DNA of 64,000 bases from Carettochelys insculpta. Lineage: Eukaryota; Chordata; Testudines; Carettochelyidae. Within the stretch, counting starts at the first letter, position 1. The number at the start of each line of letters is the position of its first letter. Below are positions 12,861 through 22,795 of the stretch, in pieces. The notes below the pieces were generated by a model that was not told where the DNA came from, did no database searches, and saw only the letters and a list, made by a program, of their open reading frames with translations. Made by a program: the position numbers and the translations under genes. Location: assembly GCF_033958435.1 (NCBI RefSeq), contig NC_134152.1, positions 26,681,001 to 26,745,000 on the forward strand. The letters are read 5' to 3'.

Positions 12861-13669
12861 ACAGGACAGCAGAGCAGATATGAATTACTCCAGGAATAGT
12901 CACACTACCATGTTCTTGGCTGGTTTTAAGCTTTCCCCTGGAAGGGATCTTCATGCCCCTGCCCCATATGCATTTTGAAAAATCATTTGCTGTCATCGAG
13001 CACAAGACAACAAGCCTAGGAGCTTGCAGTGTCTACAGTTATCAGTAGTAGTTATTGTGTGTGTGGATGTGGCAGTTTCATAAGCTACAGTCATTTTGCC
13101 TCACTGCTTCCTCATTAAAACAGATAAGCTATTTGTTACTGGTTCAGATGTTTGTTGTATGAGCTTGCCCTTCTCACTAGCTCAGGAAGAGTGCATGTAC
13201 AACTCAGTGTAGGCAGGAGCGATGCACTAGATAGCAATCTGCCTTAGTTCTAAACCAGCATTCCTGCCTAAGAGCAGAAAGTTGAAGACTGTTAGAGATG
13301 GCATTGTTCCAATGAGACATGAAATTGGAGTCTTGACCACTTACCAAATTTAGATGAGTTTCCTGCTTTGAGTCCAATTCAAATAGTTGCTTTCTTTATA
13401 TGGAACTCTTCCCATTCATCTGAAGGCGCTTTCTATTCTTAAACTAGTCAGCTTTATATTGTTCCACTCCACTGATTTTACATTGGAAGTTGGCAATTAG
13501 CTACTTGAGAACTTCAGCTTGCTTAGAAGTAGTGGAAGAGTAGTTAGAGGGGAAAAAAGGTAGAAAAATATTGCTCTTCCCCCTCTCAGACAAACAACTC
13601 AACTTCTCACCCTCTTAGGTCACAGCCCTGTTTAATTTGCACAAGAGGGGAGATTAGGTTTGTAAACGC
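12861..13669. other. No gene recognised
   Basis: No convincing exon, repeat terminus or RNA gene seen. Confidence 0.4.
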
Positions 13670-13820
13670 ATTCTGAAGGTGAACAGATTCTGATTTCTAG
13701 CCGCCACAGGAAACGTGATTTCAAGGATGAATTATGCTCCACCTCAAATTCTGCTGCTGAGCCACCTCCCATTAGAAGCCCCTCAAAGAAATACCAGATC
13801 ACTGGTGGAGATGGAACAGG
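13670..13820 (+). CDS. Candidate coding exon of an unidentified gene
   Basis: A plus-strand frame opens after a TAA at about 13667 and stays open through a consensus donor (ACAG|GTGAGT) at 13820, closing soon after in the presumed intron. An acceptor-like TTTCTAG stands before 13699. Read from there the exon gives a protein-like peptide beginning RHRKRDFKDE, with a Ser/Pro-rich middle (EPPPIRSPSKKY), ending GGDGTG. The composition and the sharp donor favour an exon; the absence of neighbouring exons argues against it. I do not recognise the family. It lies downstream of ZFAND2A and would be transcribed toward it. Confidence 0.3.
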
Positions 13821-14504
13821 TGAGTCACTTATAACTGTACCCTGCAGCTAATAGATACATTGGGTGCAGTTCACACAACTCCAGTTGCTAAACAGTTCAA
13901 AGTGGCTTTAAGATGTCCACTGCAATCATAGCAAGTGAGGTTGTTTTCTAACTTTAGTGTTTGCTGCCACTAGCGGCTCAGAGGCTTCCTTGCTCTTTGA
14001 TTTTGCAAGGCAAAAAATGCTTGCTGTTTTATTAGGACTTCATGTGTTCCCTCTATTTGAGTTGAAGTACTAGAGATCACAGTATTGCTCTTCCTTTTGT
14101 GAAGGACAATTTATTGAAGTTAGAACTTTAGTCTATTGCACTATACAGAATGTACAAGCTTTAGGCAAAATTACTACATTGGTTTAAATATTTGATGGCT
14201 GGAGCACCAACAGCCTCTGCTCTTGTCAGCACCTGAAAGAGAAAGTTACAGATTTAAGCTCAAGTCCTGATGTGAAGAACCTAATAAGGAAGGTCTGAAT
14301 AGCTATTTTCTTTAGTTCAGCCACAATTAAGAGATTACACGAACCTTCCCACTACAAGGATGGCACAAATTGCCCTAGTGAGTTCCTACATCTTAACCAC
14401 ATTAGTAGCTGACAGTCTGCACTCAGAGTTCCTTAATTAGTAAGGGTAGCACTCAAATCACCATGCATGAGACTTGCCAGAGGCAAACACTTAACCACAC
14501 CGTT

Positions 14505-14732
14505 ACTCCTGGGGATTAGTAACAGAGAGAAAGCTGTGCTAGTCTATATACTAATCAAAACAAAAGCAGTAAAGTAGCACTTTAAAGACTAGCAAAATAA
14601 TTTGTTAGATGAGGTTTCGTGGGACAGACCCACTTCTTCTGAAGTGGGTCTGTCCCACGAAACCTCATCTAACAAATTATTTTGCTAGTCTTTAAAGTGC
14701 TACTTTACTGCTTTTTTGTTTCACTCCTGGGG
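14505..14732. repeat. Direct 10 bp target-site duplication around the palindrome
   Basis: ACTCCTGGGG occurs at 14505-14514 and again at 14723-14732, immediately outside the palindromic unit at 14515-14722. Identical flanks indicate one insertion event for the whole palindrome. Confidence 0.7.
14515..14722. mobile_element. Perfect-palindrome Penelope-derived inverted dimer
   Basis: Two 75-base arms (14562-14636 and 14641-14715) are exact reverse complements around a 4-base centre (TTCT). Each arm is a Penelope-like tail: GAAGTGGGTCTGTCCCAC, GAAA, then CCTCATC, then TAACAAATTATTTTG and a TCTTTAAAGTGCTAC stretch. On the left the tail continues outward through the terminal motif (complement of CTAGCACAGC...CTCTGTTAC). 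The junction of the two copies lies beside the CTGAAGA core of the hammerhead, and the GAA that would complete it is lost at the centre. Confidence 0.85.
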
Positions 14733-14810
14733 GAATTTGGTGCAAAAAGAAAAAACCAACAAGGAGTCCTGTGGCCCCTTATAGGCTAACAGATATCTTG
14801 GCACAAACTT

Positions 14811-14840
14811 TCATGTGCAAAGACTTGCTTTATCAGATGC
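14811..14840 (-). ncRNA. Hammerhead-like core, minus strand, decayed
   Basis: Read on the minus strand: GCAT, then CTGATAA (one change from CUGANGA), a weakened helix II, GAAA, GTTT, then GTGC. GCAT pairs with GTGC through a T-G wobble, so helix I is kept although the sequence has changed. Confidence 0.45.
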
Positions 14841-15225
14841 ATGGGGGGGATGGTTTCAGAGGGGTACTTAAAGTGAGATTCCAGTAAAAGGGAGGGCCAG
14901 AGCTGACAAGGTCTATTCAGTCAGGGTGGAAAAGGCCCATTATGTAGTAGTAGTATCATCCATGGTTAATGGATTAGACAGACTGCGAGTGGCTCACACC
15001 TTACAAAAGGAGCTTCTCTGCCCTAGGTGCAAACACCTCCACACTAGACTGACAATGGGCCATATTTCCCCGCCCCCACCATCTCATCTGACCTGTTTTT
15101 CCCCCTCTTCATACATACTAATAACAGGCCTTTTCCACCCTGACTGAATAGACCTTGTCAGCTCTGGCCCTCTTCTACTGGGATGCCCACCTCTTTAAAA
15201 ACCCCTCTGAAACCACCCCCACCAT

Positions 15226-15265
15226 GCATCTGATGAAGCAGGTCTCTGCCCACAAAAGCTTATGC
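15226..15265 (+). ncRNA. Hammerhead-like core, plus strand
   Basis: GCAT (15226-15229), exact CTGATGA (15230-15236), one extra A, a four-pair helix II (GCAG/CTGC), AAAA where GAAA is canonical, AGCTT, then ATGC (15262-15265). GCAT and ATGC form a four-pair helix I. The loss of the G in GAAA suggests it is inactive. Confidence 0.5.
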
Positions 15266-15720
15266 TCCAAGGTATCTGTTAATCTAAGGTGCCACAGGAC
15301 GACTTGTTGTTCTTGAAGGTACAGACTAACACGGCTACCTCTCTGATATTGGTACAAAGTTTGTTCTACACATTTTAAAAATGTTTGCATTTGTTCTGCA
15401 TTTTATACCTTACTAGTACAATATAATCACTAGTTTCAATTTTGATGATTTTATTTCAACTCCAATGACTGGAGAATGGGATTGGGAGCACTGGAGAAAG
15501 AGTACCCCAACATCACCTAACAGTCATGTAGAGGATTCTGACCCTTTGCAAATATTTGGTAACAAACCAGCCACATGCTCAGTATTACATCAAAGACAAC
15601 TGAAAATGAAGTGTGGGCTAGGGACTCAAACTGTATATTGACTACTGACCATCTCCAGAAAGGTCAGTAGCAAACAGTTCATAGATCACAGCTGGATAGG
15701 CATGTCAATCCAAGACTTTT

Positions 15721-15871
15721 GCAGCAAACAAACAATGAGAAATCCTGTGGCAACTTTTAAACTAAACAGTTGTTTTTTTTTGGGAGCATAGCTTTTGCAG
15801 GCAAAGACCCACTTTGGCAGATACGTGTAGGATGCAGATACAGATTAACATGGCTACTGCTGGTACTTGAG
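15721..15871. mobile_element. Short Penelope-derived fold-back insertion
   Basis: A minus-strand tail (CCTGTGGCAACTTTT side, then helix II and GCATAGC) is joined to a plus-strand terminal piece (GATACAGATTAACATGGC). The flanks TCCAAGACTTTT (15709-15720) and TCCAAGAATTTA (from 15872) are near-identical and look like an aged target-site duplication. A T run near 15773-15780 lies inside. Confidence 0.65.
15786..15824 (-). ncRNA. Hammerhead-like core, minus strand, decayed
   Basis: On the minus strand: GTAT, CTGCCAA (decayed core), AGTGGGTCTTTGCCTGC helix II region, AAAAGCT, then ATGC. GTAT can pair with ATGC using one T-G wobble. The core has lost the G of CUGANGA. Confidence 0.4.
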
Positions 15872-17079
15872 TCCAAGAATTTAGATCAGTTCTAATCACC
15901 AAAGTACCATGAGCATTTTTAAGGCCATACTGTCCTTTGCTATAATGCAATTTTACACCACTCTGGTCATGGAACCTTAGTTTTCCAACATACTTTAATA
16001 CTTGGGGGATGCACTAAGAACAGGAACAATTGATTAAGCAGGCAAGTACACTACATTCTGCTTTGCCAGAAGCAATTGAGCCTGCCCCACACCTACCTCC
16101 TCAAACATCTTAAGGCCTGGCTCCCCACACACTAGTTGTGTTGCAAGTAGAGTCACTTTCACACATACTGCCCAGTCCCTGACCCCAGCACTGATTTTGC
16201 GCTTCTACCACTGGCCTGCACTGCTGGAGACACTCATGACTCTCTTGGGCATTTTTACCTTCCCCACAGAAGAGGGATGTCTGATGGCAAAGTGCAAAAA
16301 TCTGCAGCACTTATGACCTCTACACACACAGTGATGCAGAATTCACCTCTTGGTCTGTTATATGCCCTCCCCTGTGCTCCTGGCATTGTTCAGATCTCAA
16401 CTAGCAACTGTCAGTTATAAGAGGCATGCCAATAGCAATTCTATAGCCTGTAGACACTAGGCTGTTTTCTCACATACCCATGTTTCAGCTTCCACCTGTT
16501 ATGCAGAGGATATCAGGACATCTTGCTTGATCTGGCTGCCCTGAAGGTGGCTTCAGATGCTCTCATTATAGCTGCATACCTAAAGGAAACAACCATGCTC
16601 AGCTCTCATTTATTCCATCATCACATCCATCCACTGCGTGATTTGCACAGAACTGGTCACGCAGCTGCTCTAGGATCCTATTTCATGGCACAAGGAATGT
16701 AGCTGTGCCTAGAAGAGACATGTTATTTCACTTGAAAGGCTCAAATCTGTGCTCATTAATTCCTGCTACAGTCACTTTGATACAAGGAAAATGGTGCTTT
16801 GCAAGCCAAACTCACTGGAAGCTGGTGAGCCTTTGTTAGGCTACTGTAAGAGTCAGTCATCCTTTTCCTTCCAAGTGTGTTCTCAAATTGCTCTCAGAAG
16901 TTAACCAACTAGTACAGAAAAGCTTTAAGATTATAAAAACAAGTTCTTCTAAAAAATCTGAACATTTAGTAGCTATAATTTGAGAAGTCAACTGCAAGTT
17001 GCAGGAGATATTTTCACACATGGCCTCTGAAAAAAGCTGAGATATGCAAGCATGACCTGCACTATGAATTTTAACTGCC
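15872..17079. other. Downstream of ZFAND2A; probable 3' UTR and intergenic
   Basis: The part next to 17079 should be the 3' UTR of the minus-strand ZFAND2A gene. A minus-strand AATAAA (plus-strand TTTATT at 16609-16614) is a candidate polyadenylation signal about 470 bases past the stop. Further AATAAA-type hexamers occur near 15449 and 14110, so the true 3' end is uncertain. No other gene seen. Confidence 0.4.
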
Positions 17080-17235
17080 TTACCCAGCTTTGGAGATGGA
17101 GTGACCTCCCCCTCTGCAGTCATGATCTTGAGGATGACGATGTTTTATACAATAGTTTCCATGACACTGGTTACAAACAAGTTTCATCATCTCTTTTCTT
17201 TTGCAGCCTTCCTTTGAACACTTGTTTGTGAAAAC
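17080..17235 (-). CDS. ZFAND2A: ZFAND2A coding exon 4 (last)
   Basis: An acceptor TTAG precedes 17235. The 52 codons including TAA begin VFTNKC, carry the second AN1 finger, and end SKAG. The TAA at 17082-17080 overlaps a donor-like GGGTAAGG, but the human protein also ends in KAG, so this is the stop. Confidence 0.93.
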   Translation of the reverse strand, partial: VFTNKCSKEGCKRKEMMKLVCNQCHGNYCIKHRHPQDHDCRGGGHSISKAG

Positions 17236-20200
17236 CTAACAAGGTAGTTCAGGAAAGTTTTTAGTATGGAAGCACTTTCTGCTTGAACATTACTTGAAAG
17301 GTAATTTTCTAGTCTGACCAAGATGGTATCCAGGCCTCTAAATTAACCTGAAATCTAGAGAGCAATTTGAGCAAAAAGTTATTCCAACTCCTTAAATTCA
17401 GAGTTAATCTATTCATAGTGCAGTAAGTAGTATAGGTTTTATTTTGCCCAGCACAGAAGTGATAATACTATTCATGCCAATACCAGAAGTTAACATTTGC
17501 TGAAGCCAGAGGTACCATGTTTGGTTATTGATAAAGCCTTGTAGCTAAGTCACCAACACAAACCCAACTGGTCAGGAAAGGCCAATATACACTTCATCAC
17601 TGTTTGCTGAGCTGCAGAGTAGATAGTTACTAGTGGGTAGAGAACAAGACTACTGCTCACATGATCAGCATGCCAAAAGAATTAAGATAAACTTTAGGGA
17701 TCTCTTCCAGGGGTCTTCAACAGAAAGCCTGAAGGGCACAGGGTAGTAAAGTGAAACTTGTATTGCTTCTTCCTGTCATGATGTGCAGATGGGAGACTTC
17801 TCTATAAGCAATTTAGATTTCAAAAGGGAGTTTCCTTACCCTCTGTTTCTGCTGAATGGGATTATATTTGCAATCCTGGTCCATGTGTGCTCCAACTACA
17901 ATATCAGGCATCTCACCTCTTCTCACCGGGATGGGAGTGTTACATAAAGGACATACTGGAACTTGCACATCCTAAAGATGGTAAAGATTAGAGATGTCAC
18001 AGATCAAGCAAGATTCCGGAAGAAAGGGGTCCCACCAAACTCAGATTTCTAATTTCTCTCCCTCTCTGAAGACATGATTCAGAAGTGAATTACCTCCCTC
18101 TTTCCCATACCAAGGCTCCTTCAGAACTTCCAGGATATCCACTTCAGGAGTGCTGGATTCTGCATTTCCAGTTACTACAGGAAGTCACGTCACTATAACT
18201 GTGGCTGACCACCTTTAGATCATGTAGTTTTCAAATCCTGAAGACCCTGTTCCTGTTGAGTTAACTTCTTTCCCAGCCCTAATTGGCTAAGTTTCTGTTC
18301 AATTTCCCAAATCTTGTGTAAAACTATAATTATAGAATCACAAGCAACTCCAACAAGAGAAATACAGGATGGCTATGTCTACACTAGCACACTACATCGA
18401 AGTAGCCTATTTTGAAGTAAGGACATCGAAATAGGCTACTTCGACACATATCATCTACATGTCCTCCAGGGAAGTAGTGACAGGGAACATCAAAAGGAGC
18501 TGCCCCAGAAGGAAGTGTGTGTGTGGATGCTCCACAAGTGCTCCCCATCAAAATAAGGAGCCAGCAAAGCTCCAAGCCACTCTCTTAAAGGGCCCCTTCC
18601 AGACACACTTGCCTTGCACAGCACAAGATCCACAGAGCCGACAATGGGTTGCAGACCCTGTGCATGCAGCATGGACCCCCCAGCTGCTGCAGCAGCAGCC
18701 GCCAGAAGCCCTGGGCTAAGAGCTGCTGCACGCAGTGACCACAGAGCCCCACAGGGGCTGGACAGAGCATCTCTCAACCCCTCAGCTGATGGCCGCCATG
18801 GAGGACCCCACTATTTTGAAGTAGCAGGACATGGATTGTCTACACACCCTACTTCAACATTCAACATCAAAGAAGGGCGCTATTCCCATCTTCAGACAGG
18901 AATAGCGATTTCAACGTCTCACCGCCCAACGTTGATTTCAACGTTGAAATAGCACATGGCACATGTAGACGCGACGCGTGCTATTTCAATGTGCCAGCTA
19001 CTTTGAAGTAGCTGGCTAGTGCAGATGCACCCAGTAAGTTTATAGACTACCCATTAGGCAAATTTGGTAAAGCCAGATTCTGCACCTGGGTAAGCTGAAA
19101 CAGCTTTTTTGAAAAAAGCCTGTAATTCTGTCCAGTAATTTTACATTGCTAGAAAGCAAACTAAGCGCTTTCATACCAACTCACATTTACAGTCCTCTGT
19201 TCTTCCTAATCAGACTTTTCCACTCAAGTGTTCTGTCATTTGCTTTTCTCTAGTTTCAGGTTTCCTGTCCCATTCTTCCAGGAATGGACGATATTGGAGA
19301 AAACGGGTACTATTTCAGCAATGTAATGTCCTAAGATACTACATTCTGCACTCTATCAAAATCCAATCTAAACGAAGAACTAAAATCAGGTTTGCCACAG
19401 TTTAGAAAAAAGTTATAGCAGAATTTAAGTTAAAATGGTAAACTAAATCCAAGCCTGCTGGGCCTCCTGCCTGGGAGTAAAGCGGGTGATAAGAAACTGC
19501 TATTCAGGTTTCAGAGTTGGCATTCATAAGTTAGGAGAGCCCCTAGGTGCAAGCATTGGGTATTACTGTAAGATGCTTACCTTCTTATATGAAGAGGAAC
19601 ACTTGTGTTGGTCATATGTGATATGATCTTTACAGAAAACTTCTTCACATGCATCACATTTTAAAGGAAGAAAATCTGTAAGAAGCAGACAACATCAGAT
19701 GCCTACAAATCCTAAACAGAGGTGATTTAGGTGTTAACCTTTTGAAGTGTCACTAAAAAGCAGTCATTGCCAGTGAATTTCTCATGCATTAGTAGATCTT
19801 GTCCAAGCAGGTATCTGGATTCTGAGTAACCAAGACAACCTACATCAGAGGTCAGCAACCTTTCTGAGGTGGAGTGCCAAAATTTGACCTTTTCACCTCT
19901 ACGTACAGTCTAAGTGCTGGGAATACTTCTTAAAGTCACTAATAGTCCTACTTACAACTTCATTAACAAAATAAGATTGAGCTTTACTATTTAGGTGGTG
20001 GTAGTGGCCTTTTTCTTAATCCACAGGCAGCATGGCTTTGAACAAGCTCCCAGATGCATGGAAGAGGAGGGGTAGGGCTTAGCTCCTACCCTGAGTGCTG
20101 ATGAGTCCGCTCACATGCCACTCTTGGCACCCATGCCAGGGGTTGCTAATCCCTGTTCTACATGAACTAGTTTAGGCCATTCCAATTAGTGTATTTCAGA

Positions 20201-21541
20201 AAGCAACAAGGAGAAGAGAAGTTTCTCAACTGAGAATGCTAAGGGAGCCTTACTTCTGATTTTTAATCCACAAGTTACATACAAATACAGTGGGATAAAC
20301 TGCCCTGTCCTAAGCACCACAACAGCAGCAACAGTTCAGGGGCCATACTAGTCGTATGAACCCAGGACTCAAGTCACAGATTTGCTTTAGCTCCTATTAT
20401 ACCCAAATACAGACGTCTCCCAACTATTAGGGTGAATGGCTGAGAAGCCTTTAGAGGTGTAGCTTTTGCATCTGCAATTGTTGGCTATCCTTCTTAAGAT
20501 CTGACATATATAATAATCGAAGACTCCATGCACCACATCAAGGAACCCAAATATTTTGACAGACATGCTGTCTACCTGGTTGCCAGAGTCCATAGTCTGA
20601 GATGCTTCTCTGGATTCTAGGGTTTCACTGATGGTTGGAGGTTTTTTCCAGCTCTGGCTGTAATTCTAGACATCTCTGATGCAGACTGCCAGACATCTGC
20701 AATAATTCAGTGTAGGATGTTTGTACAGAGCCAAGTCACTTACTTATTGGAGATGGGGAATCATGAATAGTGGGTGAGCTGCATGAGTGGCCCTCCTTCA
20801 CCTCAGTGGACTGCAGCAGCTGGCACAGTTCCACCTGTGGACCCTCCTCCTCCTCTCCCTAGAAGCCTCTTGCACACCAGGGGCCCACAACTACCTGCTC
20901 CTCCCACTGCCTCCCAGAGCAAAAAGGCTGTGAACAGTTGATTCACAGTGTTCTCTTTGTGATGTGTGGGATATAGCAGATATGGAGAAAAAAAGTCACA
21001 AGATTCCCCTGATCCAAGAAGTGGTTGGGAGTTCAGTGGAGAGGGAGGCACAGGAAGGGCAGGGCTTCAGTGCACAAGAGGTGCCTCAGAGGGGAAGTAA
21101 CCAGGGGAGTCTGCGGGCAAAGCCCCAGTGGGCTAGGTACAACCTGCAGGCACCAATGGTTTAGTCACACTTCTAGTCTTAGCAGTGAAAACAAATTCAC
21201 TACACTGCAGTTCTCCAGAAGCTCTTTTCTCTTCCCCTGGAAATTTAATGCATAATCCTTGGTTATTTATGGGTTCAGCTGATCCTATGTCACTGCACCA
21301 CTGCCAATCAAAAGCGCTGAAAAGTGCTGGACTTCCATTCAGTAAATCTCAAGATATTTATCTGTTTCTCCTTATCACTATCAGTTAGCTTTGTGTAAAC
21401 CAAGTTATCAACAGGACTAGAGCTGATATTTTAATTTACTACAGTCTATTAACAATACCAGTAGTTGCATTCAAAGTGCTTCTTACCCAGCTGTTTGCAA
21501 GTTTTTACTGAACAATGCTTGCCCAAGTCTGGGAACTCCAT
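17080..21541 (-). CDS. ZFAND2A: ZFAND2A (AIRAP), AN1-type zinc finger protein, complete coding region
   Basis: Four coding exons (21541-21487, 19675-19581, 17971-17840, 17235-17080) join in frame to 438 bases, giving 145 residues plus TAA, the human ZFAND2A length. The start MEFPDLGKHC and the end KAG are family hallmarks. Zinc finger 1 has ligands C10, C15, C25, C28, C33, H36, H42, C44. Finger 2 has C100, C105, C115, C118, C123, H126, H132, C134. All sixteen ligands are intact. The protein ends soon after finger 2, without the ubiquitin-interacting motifs and lipid-anchor tail of ZFAND2B, which favours ZFAND2A. The known family role is an arsenite- and heat-inducible factor that associates with the 26S proteasome and helps clear misfolded protein. 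Introns hold a TIR element and a hAT element, neither disturbing a splice site. Confidence 0.95.
17840..17971 (-). CDS. ZFAND2A: ZFAND2A coding exon 3
   Basis: 132 bases, phase 0 at both ends, acceptor CTTTAG and donor AGG|GTAAGG. It encodes the linker between the fingers, starting DVQVPVCPLCN (a CPLC knuckle plus downstream H and C residues) and ending QQKQR. Confidence 0.93.
18371..19031 (+). mobile_element. TIR element with Ala-rich core, copy 1, in a ZFAND2A intron
   Basis: Begins GGCTATGTCTACACTAGC and ends CTAGTGCAGATGCACC. The subterminal AAGTAGCCTATTT...AAATAGGCTACTT segments fold back. The core (about 18550-18800) is shared with the elements at 31464-32145 and 42118-42827 and includes a CAG/CTG-rich stretch and a frame reading PAAAAAAARSPGLRAAAR. 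Most CpGs seen in the other copies are TG or CA here, which suggests an older or more methylated copy. No clear target duplication. Confidence 0.75.
19581..19675 (-). CDS. ZFAND2A: ZFAND2A coding exon 2
   Basis: Acceptor CTTACAG and donor AAG|GTAAGC. The first two bases complete the Asp19 codon begun in the previous exon. It encodes FLPLKCDACEEVFCKDH and the end of AN1 finger 1, ending in two lysines. Confidence 0.94.
19846..20155. mobile_element. hAT-type non-autonomous element in a ZFAND2A intron
   Basis: Termini CAGAGGTCAGCAACC and GGTTGCTAATCCCTG are inverted repeats of hAT type. Flanks ACCTACAT (19838-19845) and TTCTACAT (20156-20163) match at six of eight positions, as expected of an old 8 bp duplication. 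No transposase frame. The right half matches, in reverse orientation, the copy at 51876-52114. Confidence 0.8.
21487..21541 (-). CDS. ZFAND2A: ZFAND2A coding exon 1
   Basis: ATG at 21541, 18 codons plus one base, donor CTGG|GTAAGA. Encodes the conserved N-terminus MEFPDLGKHCSVKTCKQL with the first two zinc ligands. The exon continues upstream as 5' UTR to an acceptor (T-rich tract, AAG) at 21583. Confidence 0.94.
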
Positions 21542-22510
21542 AACAGCAGTTGCTTCAAGCTCCTTGGCTATGACACCAGTCACCTTAAAAAAAATGAAGT
21601 TCAGGGTTTAGTTAATTACAGTGTCAGCCCAACACCACCTCACCCCCAGCAATCAAAGTATTTTGCGAGAGTGATCTTCAGGTTTTAAAAAAGCTAAGCC
21701 AGGATACGCAGCCAAGAGATTGATCAACCAGCTCTAGCTCTGAGAGCAGAAGGTGAAAGGCCTCCACATTCCAGCTTAAGTGAGCAACAACCAATTACTT
21801 AGCCACAAGTAGGGGTGGGAGCACCATTTCTGCTTCAGGGTGTCAGGAGAGAAAGCCACCAGGAAAGAAGTCTGACAAGTAGGCTGCACAGACTTTAGTC
21901 TCTTAAGGGCAAGAGGGAAGCAGGAATAAGCCATCTTGCCCCTACTAGAAACCTGCACAAGCACCATGGGGACCCTGATTTAGTCCACAGACCATGGCAA
22001 TCCCACCTTCTACCTGCCCTAGGGACCACAGGTGCTAGAACGAGGACTACAAACAGCACCCCATGGCTTGAAGCAATTTCCAGGCTACATGGGGTTTCCA
22101 GTGAAGTACAACAGCTGTCAGCATCATTGCTGGGACGCTGACTTACTCCCCCGCTCCCCATGGGAATCCCCCGCCTTCAGGGTACCCAGTACAGTGCCGC
22201 CCAAACCCCGATCTACTCCCCATGGCCTGCAGGGGGCTGCCCCCTACAACACCTCGACTTCCGCGCACAGCGGGGTGACCGCAGCTGACAGCAGGTCCCC
22301 ACTCTCCACGCCAGGCCACGGAGCTCACAGCCAGGCCACGTCCCGGGAGAAGGCCCGACGCAGCACCCGGCCCCAGCCGCCCAGCGGCGTCTAACGGGCG
22401 GGCGCTCCAGGGTGAGCGACTAGAGATCTGCGCCGCCGCCACCTTCACTCACCCAGACCCAGCAAGAGGCACCGGGCTGCCTGCGAGCCCTGCGCACGCC
22501 GAGCACTTAC

Positions 22511-22547
22511 CGCACAATCAGAGCAACGCGACCCCCCTCTACACTAC
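22511..22547 (-). other. ZFAND2A: ZFAND2A non-coding exon 1 (approximate 5' end)
   Basis: The donor GCG|GTAAGT at 22511 on the minus strand follows the TATA-like box by about 60 bases. The start site is placed about 30 bases past the TATA box, so its coordinate is an estimate. It would splice to the acceptor at 21583. Confidence 0.6.
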
Positions 22548-22570
22548 TGACAGCCGCTGCCGGCGCCGGG

Positions 22571-22580
22571 CCTTTTATCC
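22571..22580 (-). promoter_or_regulatory. TATA-like box of ZFAND2A
   Basis: Minus strand GGATAAAAGG, correctly placed between the GC-rich upstream elements and the first exon. A TATA box within a CpG island fits a stress-inducible rather than a constitutive promoter. Confidence 0.7.
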
Positions 22581-22589
22581 CGCCCACCC

Positions 22590-22598
22590 GCTGAGTCA
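22590..22598 (-). promoter_or_regulatory. Antioxidant-response-type site 1
   Basis: Minus strand TGACTCAGC, an exact match to the TGACNNNGC core bound by NRF2 with small MAF proteins; it also contains an AP-1 site (TGACTCA). It lies about 15 bases upstream of the TATA-like box. Confidence 0.65.
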
Positions 22599-22624
22599 CG
22601 CTCCGCTCGGCAAATCCCGTCTTT

Positions 22625-22633
22625 GCCGAGTCA
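22625..22633 (-). promoter_or_regulatory. Antioxidant-response-type site 2
   Basis: Minus strand TGACTCGGC, a second exact TGACNNNGC core, same orientation, 35 bases upstream of the first. A related TGCTGAGTGAC on the plus strand near 22729 may be a third, imperfect MAF half-site. Confidence 0.6.
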
Positions 22634-22787
22634 TGCCCGGCGCACGCGAGGTGTGATGACGCGAGCACCGCCCGCTGGCGCGTTCCAAAGAGCGTAGTCG
22701 GCACACGGCCAATCACTGGCCGCCGTCTATGCTGAGTGACGGGGCGGAGGGGCCGCGTGAGAGATGAGGACTGTGGGGCCCTGTGTG

Positions 22788-22795
22788 TTCTAGAA
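22788..22795. promoter_or_regulatory. Heat-shock-element-type palindrome
   Basis: TTCTAGAA has the inverted TTCNNGAA arrangement bound by HSF1. It is about 240 bases upstream of the estimated start site. ZFAND2A/AIRAP is known as an HSF1 target in mammals, so the placement makes biological sense. The third pentamer is weak. Confidence 0.55.

Larger units (their letters stand above)
14747..15348. mobile_element. Long inverted dimer of Penelope-like tails
   Basis: The left half is a minus-strand tail (14747-14940) and the right half a plus-strand tail (about 15125-15348). They are inverted copies, with matching stretches such as GGTTTCAGAGG/CCTCTGAAACC and CTATTCAGTCAGGGTGG with its complement. 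The loop at about 14940-15125 is unique or 5'-ward element sequence. The outermost right end has CAGACTAACACGGCTACC, as in the full-length element. The flanks TTGGTGCAAA (14737-14746) and TTGGTACAAA (15349-15358) match at nine of ten positions, so the whole 602-base structure probably inserted as one unit, almost touching the palindrome to its left. Confidence 0.8.

Noticed and set aside
14562..14715. Perfect palindrome as a possible assembly artefact
   Set aside because: The flanking 10 bp duplication and a second palindrome with a different duplication at 39 kb favour real insertions, though long-read confirmation would settle it.
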